A stretch of DNA of 51,893 nucleotides from Candidatus Uhrbacteria bacterium RIFOXYB12_FULL_58_10 (GCA_943359455.1 CALRHL010000005.1:1-51893), one strand, 5' to 3'. Numbered from the stretch's first letter, positions 7,520-14,522 are shown. Numbers and translations are program-made. The notes: generated by a model from the sequence alone, not told the origin.

Positions 7520-7653
7520 TGACCGTCACTTAGTGACGGTCAAAACAGACGATGATCAAAATACATTTAGATAACGCTATAAAATAACAATAGAATTACA
7601 AGAAAAACATCTAAAGCGATCTGACCGTCACTAAGTGACGGTCAGATCGCTTT
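7520..7653. repeat. Element with two terminal perfect palindromes, copy B
   Basis: The palindromes are at 7520-7542 and 7622-7644; the second extends to 20-bp arms around one central base (7613-7653, AAAGCGATCTGACCGTCACT and its complement). The AT-rich interior is nearly identical to 5506-5580. The rest of 7654-7736 shows no gene. Confidence 0.75.
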
Positions 7654-7736
7654 GCGGCGGGGTCGTTCATTAGCGCAATATATCCATCAATAAGAGATAG
7701 TATCATTTCAAAGCAAAAGCCCAGAGTTTTGTGACG

Positions 7737-8696
7737 TCACATTCGAACAACCTTCGCCAATTCCTGTCCATCGGAAACGGCTTGAAGCGGATATTGCGTG
7801 ATCAAAAATAAGTCGTACGGCGCGAAGCAATCGCTCGACTGCCCGTTGGACGGGTCATACGCACGGGCAAAGATATCGCCCGCTCTCAATGTTGTTCCGG
7901 GTTCCGTCACCCAGACGATATAACAAGAGGAGTCCGCGTATAGAGTTCGAACGGATTTGAGCGGAAAAGTTGGAACCGCCGCGGCAGGTTTGAAATCGGA
8001 AGCGGCCGGCAGAACGCCACAACTTGACAGAAAGCCCAGAAGGTTCTGGAATCGTTCTTCCAATTCCGTCGCGCCGATCGTTCCATGCGTTCCGGCCTCC
8101 CATGTCGCCGCTTGAGTTTTCCGTCCTTCCTTCACGGCGGAAGCCACACAGCTTTCATCGAAGGCATTGAGATAGTCGTCCTCATCTACCGTCAACACAC
8201 ACCGTCCAGCCAGCGGGGCGAAATAATCCGCGCTGTCAGAGGCGACATAAAGATGTGGAATGGAGCGTCTGCCGGATGTGTGGATATCAAGAACCGTGTC
8301 GTGTCCGTTTGCGAGTGTCTGGAGGGTCGAAGCAAGCTTCTGTTCGATGGAATCGCCGTGTCCGGTCAACACGATCTTTTTGGAAAAAATGCGATTCCAA
8401 TCCTTCCCGTTTTGCGCGTTCCATCGTCCGAATTGGAATCCGTATTCTTGAGACTGAACGCCGATCGGATTTGCGAGCGGCACAATCGTCAGCCGGCCGT
8501 TTATGTCCGGTTGCGTCGAAAGAAATTCAATCAACCGAACGAGCAGGGCGCCACCGAGGATTTCTGGTCCGTGGAGATTCCCTTGAAGATAGACGGACGG
8601 ACCCGGTTTTGAACCGACACACGCGAATGTGTGAATGCAAAGTGTGTCCCCGCTCACGAGGCGCTGAAGAGGAATCGATGTGTTCGTAATCATCAT
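7737..8696 (-). CDS. Succinylglutamate desuccinylase/aspartoacylase-family metallohydrolase
   Basis: A 319-aa zinc hydrolase of the M14-like AstE/AspA superfamily. Zinc ligands are visible as GNLHGPE (His and Glu, about residues 39-45) and DIHTSGR (His, about 137-143); the catalytic Glu fits WEAGTHG (about 195-201). These enzymes cleave N-acyl amino acids or amide-like bonds; the substrate here is unknown. It follows a GNAT acetyltransferase on the same strand, so the two might add and remove an acyl group (inference). The ATG directly follows the T run of the hairpin at 8697-8742, and no Shine-Dalgarno is visible. Confidence 0.85.
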   Translation of the reverse strand: MMITNTSIPLQRLVSGDTLCIHTFACVGSKPGPSVYLQGNLHGPEILGGALLVRLIEFLSTQPDINGRLTIVPLANPIGVQSQEYGFQFGRWNAQNGKDWNRIFSKKIVLTGHGDSIEQKLASTLQTLANGHDTVLDIHTSGRRSIPHLYVASDSADYFAPLAGRCVLTVDEDDYLNAFDESCVASAVKEGRKTQAATWEAGTHGTIGATELEERFQNLLGFLSSCGVLPAASDFKPAAAVPTFPLKSVRTLYADSSCYIVWVTEPGTTLRAGDIFARAYDPSNGQSSDCFAPYDLFLITQYPLQAVSDGQELAKVVRM

Positions 8697-8742
8697 AAAA
8701 AAGGGAGGGTGCGTCGTCGTTGCTGTTCACGACGACGCACCC
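8697..8742 (-). terminator. Strong hairpin terminator or attenuator between GNAT and hydrolase genes
   Basis: GGGTGCGTCGTCGT (8707-8720) pairs perfectly over 14 bp with 8729-8742 around an 8-nt loop. On the minus strand it is followed by CTCCCTTTTTT and then immediately by the ATG of the hydrolase. It should end the GNAT transcript or make hydrolase expression conditional. Confidence 0.75.
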
Positions 8743-8751
8743 AAGTGAGAA

Positions 8752-9273
8752 TTAAGTCTGCCGTACATAGCGCAGCCAGCAGGTTTTGTCACGCAACGGA
8801 CATGCGCGCTTCTCTTCGTCGGTTTCCCATTTGTCACACGGACCGCATGTGTGCTTGAACGGGATCGGATTGGTCCAGTCCGTATGAGGCATGAGTCCTG
8901 CGTGCCGTCCGGCTTTGAGCGCCATGGGATTCTGCGTGACCGCGAACACGACTTTTTCGCTCACGCCGGGAAGCGACTTTGACTGTTCGTACAGCAAGTT
9001 CCCGTATCCTTGATTGCGACAGTCGATCCGAATCCATGCCGAACCGAGTTCAACAAAACCGGACGCGACAGGCCACGCGGCAATGAACCCGATCATTTCA
9101 TCGTCCCGTTCGAGTACAAGGGCAAGTCCATCCTCGAACACCTTCGCCAGGTTTTCTGGAGAAGTACGCGTATTGAGAATAGTCGACTCCTCGTGCATGG
9201 CCGCCGACAGAACAAACCATTCGGGGTGATTGATTCGATTCGGGAAACGAAGGAAACGAAGCGTCTCTGCCAT
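8752..9273 (-). CDS. GNAT-family N-acetyltransferase with C-terminal cysteine cluster
   Basis: A 173-aa protein. The acetyl-CoA binding motif A is recognisable as IRIDCRNQGYGNLLYEQ (about residues 81-97), preceded by the GFIAAWPV strand. The last 35 residues carry C-G-P-C, C-P-L and C-W (HTCGPCDKW and ACPLRDKTCW), a possible metal site not usual in simple GNAT proteins. Shine-Dalgarno AAAGGAG lies 5 nt before ATG. A hairpin lies in its leader and a strong terminator after its stop. The substrate cannot be predicted. Confidence 0.75.
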   Translation of the reverse strand: MAETLRFLRFPNRINHPEWFVLSAAMHEESTILNTRTSPENLAKVFEDGLALVLERDDEMIGFIAAWPVASGFVELGSAWIRIDCRNQGYGNLLYEQSKSLPGVSEKVVFAVTQNPMALKAGRHAGLMPHTDWTNPIPFKHTCGPCDKWETDEEKRACPLRDKTCWLRYVRQT

Positions 9274-9292
9274 TTTAGCTCCTTTGTGAAGA

Positions 9293-9322
9293 ACAAACCC
9301 CCGGGAGAATCCCAGGGGTTTA
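9293..9322 (-). promoter_or_regulatory. Leader hairpin upstream of the GNAT gene
   Basis: AAACCCCYGGGA-type arms (minus strand AAACCCCTGGGA and TCCCGGGGGTTT) pair over about 12 bp, 20 nt upstream of the start. It has only a weak T run, so it may be an attenuator or an mRNA stabiliser. Confidence 0.45.
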
Positions 9323-9427
9323 TCTTTCGTGACGCTATTTCACGCAATTCAAAACGCTGGAATTCTCATTATGAGAGCTCCACGACGGCTGTTTGATGCA
9401 AAAAATTGGTCAGCCATATTTAAATCT

Positions 9428-9456
9428 AGCTTAATAGCTAACGATTTTTCTGTCAA
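9428..9456 (-). promoter_or_regulatory. Putative sigma-70 promoter for the GNAT gene
   Basis: On the minus strand TTGACA (9451-9456), a 17-nt spacer and TAAGCT (9428-9433). The -35 is perfect and the -10 weak. The leader would be about 150 nt. The rest of 9323-9530 holds no gene; 9511-9531 carries a short dispersed repeat (ACTTCGCTCGCTCAGG). Confidence 0.4.
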
Positions 9457-9536
9457 CATCAACGAATGATTTGTCAACGGGGATGATTTACGTAACGGAC
9501 GCGATCCTTTGACTCACTTCGCTCGCTCAGGACAAA

Positions 9537-9566
9537 ATAACACCACCTATTACGAGTGGTGTTTTG
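9537..9566 (-). terminator. Terminator after tRNA-Gln copy 1
   Basis: On the minus strand AACACCACTC...AGGTGGTGTTATTTTG: an imperfect copy of the terminator at 9705-9738, duplicated with the tRNA. Confidence 0.6.
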
Positions 9567-9567
9567 A

Positions 9568-9690
9568 TGGTTCCGGGACATGGATTCGAACCATGATTAA
9601 GGGATTCAGAGTCCCTCGTCCCCTCGGCCGTAGACCGTAGGCTTGCAAGTCTCCGGCCTACGGGCGAGGCTGCCGTTAGACGATCCCAGA
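9568..9690 (-). tRNA. tRNA-Gln (CUG) copy 1, with a 49-nt hairpin in the D loop
   Basis: The 3' 53 nt (anticodon arm with loop CTCTGAA, T arm, acceptor strand, encoded CCA) are identical to copy 2. Between GTCTAACGGCAG and GAC, inside the D loop, there are 49 extra nt (9621-9669). The D stem is preserved. The acceptor 5' strand is TCTGGGA, still pairing with TCCCGGA through one U-G. It is either a tRNA with a grossly enlarged D arm or a pseudogene; the intact copy beside it would relax selection. Confidence 0.7.
9621..9669. repeat. 49-nt palindromic insert within tRNA-Gln copy 1
   Basis: CCTCGGCCGTAG (9622-9633) and CTACGGGCGAGG (9658-9669) pair over 12 positions with one mismatch. A nested alternative pairing uses CCGTAGGC and GCCTACGG. 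Removing exactly 49 nt restores the copy 2 sequence. Confidence 0.8.
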
Positions 9691-9704
9691 TGAGGAAGAT
9701 ATGA

Positions 9705-9738
9705 TCAAAACACCACTCAATTACGAGTGGTGTTTTGA
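9705..9738 (-). terminator. Terminator after tRNA-Gln copy 2
   Basis: TCAAAACACCACTC and GAGTGGTGTTTTGA form a 14-bp perfect stem with a 6-nt loop directly downstream (minus strand) of the tRNA 3' end. Confidence 0.8.
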
Positions 9739-9812
9739 TGGTTCCGGGACATGGATTCGAACCATGATTAAGGGATTCAGAGTCCCTCGTCCTGCCGTTA
9801 GACGATCCCGGA
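9739..9812 (-). tRNA. tRNA-Gln (anticodon CUG), intact copy
   Basis: A complete 74-nt cloverleaf: acceptor TCCGGGA/TCCCGGA, D arm GTC-TAACGGCAG-GAC, anticodon arm AGGGA-CTCTGAA-TCCCT with CTG at 34-36, T arm CATGG-TTCGAAT-CCATG, discriminator A and encoded CCA. It reads CAG codons. A perfect terminator follows. Copy 1 is a tandem duplicate. Confidence 0.93.
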
Positions 9813-9936
9813 AGATGTATTTTGGTCGAATGTTAGCATAGGATCTCTTAAGTTGGCAACAGATTCTTGCGTGGTATTTTGGATTGATGTAGGGTTTATA
9901 CCATCTCCAATTAACGCTTCGGCATAGCCCATTCAC

Positions 9937-10016
9937 AATTGAGGCGAGACGAAGAGAAAAGTCTGAAGCGTATCCGTAGATACGTTGAAGACTTTTCTCG
10001 AAGTCGGAGCTCAATT
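9937..10016. repeat. 80-nt long imperfect palindrome
   Basis: AATTGAG (9937-9943) and CTCAATT (10010-10016) bound nested arms GAGAAAAGTCT (9954-9964) / AGACTTTTCTC (9989-9999) and CGTATC/GATACG. It folds into one long hairpin and lies upstream of the 10036 gene. It could be a palindromic repeat of the invading type or a terminator-like structure. The rest of 9813-9936 holds no gene. Confidence 0.65.
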
Positions 10017-10035
10017 TTGGACGGGATGGTGCCGG

Positions 10036-10488
10036 ATGGTTAGTTGGAAATGGTATTACATGGAGGTGGTTTTGCTCTCTTCAATCATTCGTTGTGTGGC
10101 TGGTGCTGGGATCGGACTTGCGATTTCTATCGTCTGGTGGCAGTGGTTACTCTACTGGGTCCCGTTCAATTCGAACTATCCCAATCGTCTGGACGAAATC
10201 AACCGGTTCTTCCCGTTCGTTCTCGTGTTCGGGGTTCTGATAGGGTTGGCGTCGGCACTGCCTCGTGGGTCGATAGGGATCCCATGGAAACGTTTGCGGA
10301 TTGCCGTCATCACTATGTTCGTCATTTTGATGCCACCGCTCTCCGGATATGTCGACACGCTGTCGCCCGCCCAGCAAATGTTCGTCCTACCTGCGTTGCT
10401 GATATGCGTCCTCATCCTCCCCGATCTCGTCCTCCTCGTCGTTGGACTGGCGCATAGACGGTTCGTTGCTTCAAAACCTTCGTCCTAA
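10036..10488 (+). CDS. Hypothetical integral membrane protein
   Basis: A 150-aa protein from ATG 10036, with hydrophobic helices near residues 10-35, 58-75, 90-105 and 118-138, and a basic C-terminal tail (AHRRF). No family recognised. An upstream ATG at 9985 lies inside the 80-nt palindrome and is less likely; ATG 10060 is a further alternative. It has higher GC than its neighbours and is followed by its own terminator, so it is probably monocistronic. Confidence 0.6.
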   Translation: MVSWKWYYMEVVLLSSIIRCVAGAGIGLAISIVWWQWLLYWVPFNSNYPNRLDEINRFFPFVLVFGVLIGLASALPRGSIGIPWKRLRIAVITMFVILMPPLSGYVDTLSPAQQMFVLPALLICVLILPDLVLLVVGLAHRRFVASKPSS

Positions 10489-10510
10489 TTGTGCCCTTAC
10501 AATCCAGAAC

Positions 10511-10543
10511 CTCCGCCGTCCAACTGATGGCGGGATTTTTTTG
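10511..10543 (+). terminator. Terminator after the 10036-10488 gene
   Basis: CCGCC (10513-10517) and GGCGG (10529-10533) stem followed by GATTTTTTTG. Confidence 0.65.
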
Positions 10544-10603
10544 CCTCAAATAATAATCTCATCTCGATGCGAACCAAGTTGAAGCATATGCGTCAAGATG
10601 GTT

Positions 10604-11488
10604 CTATTGGTGGATGACAGAGGTCAGAATTGCTTTCGCAATATCAATTCCTGTCACTCGCTCAAGCTCCTTGAACCCTGGGTTTGCGTTTACTTCGATC
10701 ACGAGCGGACCGCGGGGGGAGCGGAGGATGTCTACGCCGCATATTTCGAGATTGAATGTGTGTGCGGCGCGGATGGCGAGAGCTGTTTCGTCGGGGGAAA
10801 GCTCAACGTGGGTGCCGGTGCCGCCGATTGATGTGTTGGCGCGGATGTCGCCTGGTTTTGCGACGCGTTCCATGGCGGCGAGGATACGACCGTTGAGAAC
10901 GAACACGCGCAGGTCCCGACGGTCTGTTTCGATGTATTCTTCGATGATGACTGGGTTTCCGTCGCGTACGGCTAAGTAGTCGACAATAGGAAGAAACGTT
11001 TCCTGCGTTGGGGCAAAGAACACGCCTTTTCCGTGCGTACCGAAGGCGACTTTGCAGACGACAGGGAATCCGATTGATTTTGCGGTCGCGAGTAGATTTT
11101 CTGGTGTGTGTGCGATCGCCCATCGCGGCATGGGAACGCCGACTTCGGTCAGACGGATGTGCTGGTCGAGTTTATTTTTTGCAGCGGATATATTTCCGTT
11201 AATCACTCGCACTCCGGAATTTATAAATGCCTGAATTGTAAACTGATGCAACGAAGGTTCCTCAATAAAATTTGGTCTACAAATAACCGAATCAAAATCC
11301 AAAATTGACATTTCTGGACGACCGTCGCATTTTATCAATATTTTTTGATCGGAATTTTTTATTGTGAGAAGTGGTTCGTGGATGCGGACGATATCAATAC
11401 CAAGTTCACGACCGGCTTTTTCGAAGCGGTCGGCTTGCGCGTGGGAGTCGGCTTCTGGGTGTGAGAAAATGAGGATTCCTATTTTCAT
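10604..11488 (-). CDS. RimK-type ATP-grasp ligase
   Basis: A 294-aa ATP-grasp protein from the RimK-like group, which join amino acids (often glutamate) to a carboxylate. An N-terminal pre-ATP domain starts MKIGILIFSH. ATP-binding elements are VVCKVAFGTHGKGV (about 133-146), IIEEYI, DLRVFVLNGRILAAMER and the metal-binding DILRSPRGPLVIEVNANPG near the C-terminus. ATG 11488 is chosen because it overlaps the dus stop as ATGA; codons further upstream translate a dispersed repeat. It is in an operon behind dus. The substrate is unknown: candidates are a ribosomal protein, a peptide or a cofactor. Confidence 0.85.
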   Translation of the reverse strand: MKIGILIFSHPEADSHAQADRFEKAGRELGIDIVRIHEPLLTIKNSDQKILIKCDGRPEMSILDFDSVICRPNFIEEPSLHQFTIQAFINSGVRVINGNISAAKNKLDQHIRLTEVGVPMPRWAIAHTPENLLATAKSIGFPVVCKVAFGTHGKGVFFAPTQETFLPIVDYLAVRDGNPVIIEEYIETDRRDLRVFVLNGRILAAMERVAKPGDIRANTSIGGTGTHVELSPDETALAIRAAHTFNLEICGVDILRSPRGPLVIEVNANPGFKELERVTGIDIAKAILTSVIHQ

Positions 11489-12552
11489 AGTTGTCCGTAC
11501 GTCATTGCGAGCGAAGCGAAGCAATCTCTGGGGATTGCCGCGTCGGCTGATGCCTCCTCGCAATGACAAAGAGTGTTGAGAATTTTCTCAATTTCTGATC
11601 TCGACGAGGTCGTATGTAATTGTTCTCGAAAAAATTTCGCTCCAGGCACTCCTTTGAAATACCACGACAGATGTTTTCGAAAGGTGACGACTCCACGTTC
11701 GCCATATTGCTGACAATGGAGGTCGAGATGTTGCAAAACGGTTCGGACGCGTTCTTCCATGGTCACTACTCGTGCGACACGTCCAACAAGCACATCAGAA
11801 ATCTGTTCAAAGATCCATGGATTTCCGAGACCTCCGCGCGCGATTAAAAGTCCATCGCATCCAGAAACCTCGAGGGCTTTTGGAGCAAGCTCAGCTTTGT
11901 GGACATCTCCGTTGCACAAGACAGGAATTGAAACCGCTTCTTTTACACGCCGAATCATTTTCCAGTCTGCGACACCTGCATAGCCCTGACACTTTGTCCG
12001 TCCATGAACAGTAATCAGATCCGCTCCTGCATCTTCAAGAACTTTAGCAAATTCAATACAGTCAGTTGGATTTTCCCAACCAAGACGAATTTTGATCGAA
12101 AGTGGAACGTCGATAACCTCCTTCATCGCACGGACGATTTTTGTTGCGAGCTCTGGTTCTTTCATGAGCGCCGCACCGTTGAAGTTGTGTACGATCTTGT
12201 ACACTGGACATCCCATGTTCACATCAAACCCTTCCGGATGATGTTGCTCTGCAATAATTCGCGCTGATTCAGCCATGGTCGCTGGATCTGATCCAAAAAT
12301 TTGTTGAACCAATGGTCGTTCGTCAGGATGAATATCCGTCATCCCAAGTGTTTTATCATTGTGCCGAACCACAGCTTCAGACGACACCATTTCACGAAAA
12401 ACAACCAGACCAGACCCTACGACCCCTTCGACAAGCTCAGGGTCAAACGGTGAGCAATATCTCACCGTTTGACAAAACGCCGAATCGGTCATGTCGGCCA
12501 TCGGAGAGAGTGCTATAATAGGTTTCGGAAGCGTGTTCCAGTCCAGTTTCAT
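11485..12552 (-). CDS. dus: tRNA-dihydrouridine synthase with repeat-derived insertions
   Basis: A 355-aa FMN enzyme reducing uridines in tRNA D loops. Seen: MADMTDSAF, FREMVSSEAVV, DVNMGCPVYKIV with the catalytic cysteine region, KIRLGWENP, HGRTKCQGYAG and LCNGDV, all in family order. Two repeats are read in frame: about 13 residues around PFDPELVEG near residue 40, between MTDSAF and FREMVSSE where relatives are shorter, and the last roughly 25 residues (CHCEEASADAAIP...), which come from the dispersed repeat at 11501-11567. ATG 12552 lies 9 nt after a TAGACT box, so the mRNA may be leaderless. The stop overlaps the ATP-grasp start. Confidence 0.93.
   Translation of the reverse strand: MKLDWNTLPKPIIALSPMADMTDSAFCQTVRYCSPFDPELVEGVVGSGLVVFREMVSSEAVVRHNDKTLGMTDIHPDERPLVQQIFGSDPATMAESARIIAEQHHPEGFDVNMGCPVYKIVHNFNGAALMKEPELATKIVRAMKEVIDVPLSIKIRLGWENPTDCIEFAKVLEDAGADLITVHGRTKCQGYAGVADWKMIRRVKEAVSIPVLCNGDVHKAELAPKALEVSGCDGLLIARGGLGNPWIFEQISDVLVGRVARVVTMEERVRTVLQHLDLHCQQYGERGVVTFRKHLSWYFKGVPGAKFFREQLHTTSSRSEIEKILNTLCHCEEASADAAIPRDCFASLAMTYGQL
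11501..11567. repeat. 67-nt palindrome-ended repeat R2, copy 1 (inside dus 3' end)
   Basis: GTCATTGCGAG and CTCGCAATGAC form the ends; the interior includes AGCAATC and GATTGC arms. Related copy at 40432-40503. Here it is translated as the C-terminus of Dus and supplies the sequence just before the ATGA junction with the ATP-grasp gene. Confidence 0.85.
12424..12473. repeat. Palindromic insert in the 5' part of dus
   Basis: GTCAAACGGTGAG (12442-12454) and CTCACCGTTTGAC (12461-12473) form a perfect 13-bp stem with a 6-nt loop. It is preceded by CCCTTCGACAAGCTCAGGG, a widespread short dispersed repeat type. It is read in frame in dus as TVRYCSPFDPELVEG. Confidence 0.8.
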
Positions 12553-12561
12553 AGTTTGCTG

Positions 12562-12590
12562 AGTCTACTTGAGTTTTTTACATTTATCAA
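12562..12590 (-). promoter_or_regulatory. Predicted leaderless promoter of dus
   Basis: On the minus strand TTGATA (12585-12590), 17-nt spacer, TAGACT (12562-12567), then 9 nt to the ATG at 12552. The 12594-12648 stretch is an ATTTTAC/CTTTTAC heptamer-like repeat tract. Confidence 0.55.
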
Positions 12591-12593
12591 GCG

Positions 12594-12648
12594 TAGCGAG
12601 GTAACAAGTAGCATTTTACCTTTTACATTTTACTTTTGATTTCTATCC
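12594..12648. repeat. Intergenic (G)TAAAAGG-type tract, copy 1
   Basis: AGCATTTTACCTTTTACATTTTAC, the reverse complement of GTAAAAG-type repeats also at 30256-30315 and 48283-48316. All three lie between genes. Confidence 0.6.
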
Positions 12649-12657
12649 TTTAGCACT

Positions 12658-14022
12658 ATGCAACTCTCATTTCACGGCGCAAACAATGAAGTTACTGGCT
12701 CTTGTCATCTTCTCACCACCAAGGACGCAAACGGAAAAGAATGTCGCATTCTGATTGATTGCGGAATGTTTCAAGGAGAGCGTATGTGTGGGGATAAAAA
12801 TAAAGTGCCATTTGGGTTTGATCCAAAGTCGATTGACGCCGTGTTCGTGACGCACCCGCACGCGGATCATACAGGTCGAATTCCAAAATTGATTACAGAA
12901 GGATACACTGGCCCGATTATGATGACTCACCCCTGTTTGTCACTCACAAAGATTGTTCTGAAAGACGCCTTTCATATCATGACCGAAAATGCAGAAAAGT
13001 GCGGGGACGATGTGTTATATACAAAAGAAGATTTGGAAGTGCTTGAAAAACGTAGTACAGGAATTTCATATCATGAAGAGATAACGGTTGCTCCTGGTGT
13101 AACGGTGATGTTACACGACGCAGGACATGTGCTTGGATCAGCTTTTGTGTCTGTGAATGCAGAAGGGAAGCGTATTATTTATTCTGGTGATGTCGGAAAC
13201 GATGATGTTCCGATTTTGCCCGATACCGAAGCGATCTCTGAAGCCGATGTGGTGATTTGTGAAGCAACGTATGGGCATCGAGTACACGAGCCATCAACAG
13301 AACGTGCAACGAAGCTGAGAGCGGTCGTGGAGCAAACCATTAAGGATGGAGGCGTTCTCATGATTCCAGCATTTTCGATTGAGCGTACACAAGAGTTACT
13401 CTATGAAATCGATTTGATGTTGCGCGATGTGAAAACCAACGTTCCGATTTTTCTCGATTCTCCGATGGCGATTCGCGCGACAGAAGTGTATCGGCATTAC
13501 AAAGAGTATCTTCGATTCGATTCCCCAATTTTATCCGAAGCCGATCGTGATTTTTTCTCATTCCCAAATTTACGTGAAACCTTTACGGTCGACGAGTCAA
13601 AACAAATTAATGAAGTTCCTTCACCAAAAATTATTATTGCGGGAAGTGGAATGATGTCTGGTGGTCGTATTATGCATCATTTGAAACGCTATTTATCCGA
13701 TTCAAAATCTCGTGTTCTCATCATTGGGTTTCAGGCATTTGGGACACTCGGACGTAAACTGTACGAAGGCGCAAAAAAAGTAAAAATTTACGGTGTGAGT
13801 ATCAATGTCCATGCAGGTGTTTCTGCGATTGGAGCTTTTTCCGCGCACGCTGATATGCATAAACTTACACGCTGGCTCAAACCAGAATCCGGAACCGTTC
13901 CAAAAAAGATTTTCCTCGTCCATGGTGATCCGGAGGCTAAGGAAGTATTTGCCACGCATTTACGTCATAACTTGCAGACAGAAGTGATCATTCCTGAGTT
14001 TTTGTCGAGTCATGAGGTTTAA
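12658..14022 (+). CDS. Beta-CASP metallo-beta-lactamase nuclease (CPSF/YsH1-like)
   Basis: A 454-aa RNA-processing nuclease of the MBL/beta-CASP type. The metal site is complete: FVTHPHADHTG (HxHxDH, about residues 62-72), AGHVLGSAF (His), YSGDVG (Asp). The beta-CASP motifs include CEATYGHR, PAFSIERTQELL, AGSGMMSGGRIMHHL and the C-terminal FSAHAD. It probably cuts single-stranded RNA. It is divergent from dus. A weak TATCCT lies 8 nt before the ATG. It is not an RNase J, because the RNase J C-terminal domain is absent. Confidence 0.93.
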   Translation: MQLSFHGANNEVTGSCHLLTTKDANGKECRILIDCGMFQGERMCGDKNKVPFGFDPKSIDAVFVTHPHADHTGRIPKLITEGYTGPIMMTHPCLSLTKIVLKDAFHIMTENAEKCGDDVLYTKEDLEVLEKRSTGISYHEEITVAPGVTVMLHDAGHVLGSAFVSVNAEGKRIIYSGDVGNDDVPILPDTEAISEADVVICEATYGHRVHEPSTERATKLRAVVEQTIKDGGVLMIPAFSIERTQELLYEIDLMLRDVKTNVPIFLDSPMAIRATEVYRHYKEYLRFDSPILSEADRDFFSFPNLRETFTVDESKQINEVPSPKIIIAGSGMMSGGRIMHHLKRYLSDSKSRVLIIGFQAFGTLGRKLYEGAKKVKIYGVSINVHAGVSAIGAFSAHADMHKLTRWLKPESGTVPKKIFLVHGDPEAKEVFATHLRHNLQTEVIIPEFLSSHEV

Positions 14023-14024
14023 AA

Positions 14025-14044
14025 AAACGACCGTGTGGTCGTTT
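14025..14044. terminator. Bidirectional hairpin between convergent genes
   Basis: AAACGACC-GTGT-GGTCGTTT, 8-bp stem; the T run is stronger for the minus-strand gene 14052-14522 (seven T) than for the plus strand. Confidence 0.65.
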
Positions 14045-14051
14045 GTAGAAG

Positions 14052-14522
14052 CTACCCCTTGCGACGGCGGCGAGATGGAGAATGTGGTTGAGGTGGACTA
14101 GGACCTCGGAAGGATCCGAGTACATCGTCTTCGAAAAAGACTGACTTGGTTGGGAAAATCCATGCGACCGTCAAGCATCCTTCGCACGAGCGAAATCGCG
14201 TGACATGCATCGTGCTACTTTTCGATCCATCTACGAGTGCCCCTCCGCACCTTGTACATACGATCGGTTCTTCGCTTGGGTTCTGGAACGTCGCGATTTG
14301 CGCTTCTAGAATGTTTTGGACGTTTGTGCCACGGTTTGCTGATTCATACATCCCGCTGCACTCGTTGCAAACCAAATGGGTGACGGTGGTCCAGTGCATA
14401 TAGCGTTGTCCAATAACCACGTGCATTGGGTCGGGTGGGGAGTCGCTGTGTGATTTCGTCCGGACGAGTAACCGACCTTCCTTACATCCAGGACATGAGT
14501 CCCCCGGTTTTTTTCCAGTCAT
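14052..14522 (-). CDS. Hypothetical protein with paired zinc-ribbon knuckles
   Basis: A 156-aa soluble protein with four CxxC knuckles: CPGC (10-13), CNEC (about 52-55), CTRC (about 88-91) and CEGC (about 113-116). This fits two zinc ribbons built from knuckle pairs. The C-terminal tail is rich in Pro/Ser and ends RRRRKG, which could bind nucleic acid. A GAGGT Shine-Dalgarno lies 4 nt before ATG. No family recognised. It may be a small RNA- or DNA-binding protein. Confidence 0.65.
   Translation of the reverse strand: MTGKKPGDSCPGCKEGRLLVRTKSHSDSPPDPMHVVIGQRYMHWTTVTHLVCNECSGMYESANRGTNVQNILEAQIATFQNPSEEPIVCTRCGGALVDGSKSSTMHVTRFRSCEGCLTVAWIFPTKSVFFEDDVLGSFRGPSPPQPHSPSRRRRKG

Noticed and set aside
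5483-7653. CRISPR array
   Set aside because: The four palindromic repeats occur in two pairs about 2 kb apart within a duplicated locus; there is no regular spacer spacing and no cas gene.
9568-9690. Intron in tRNA-Gln copy 1
   Set aside because: The 49-nt insertion is in the D loop, not the anticodon loop, and is far too short for a group I intron; a palindromic insertion explains it better.
11489-11569. Upstream extension of the ATP-grasp protein
   Set aside because: The extra residues translate dispersed repeat R2; the ATGA overlap with dus and the MKIGILIF start fit better.
12506-12520. TGCTATAAT promoter-like box on the plus strand
   Set aside because: It lies inside the conserved 5' coding region of dus on the other strand (residues PIIALSP), with no gene suitably placed downstream.
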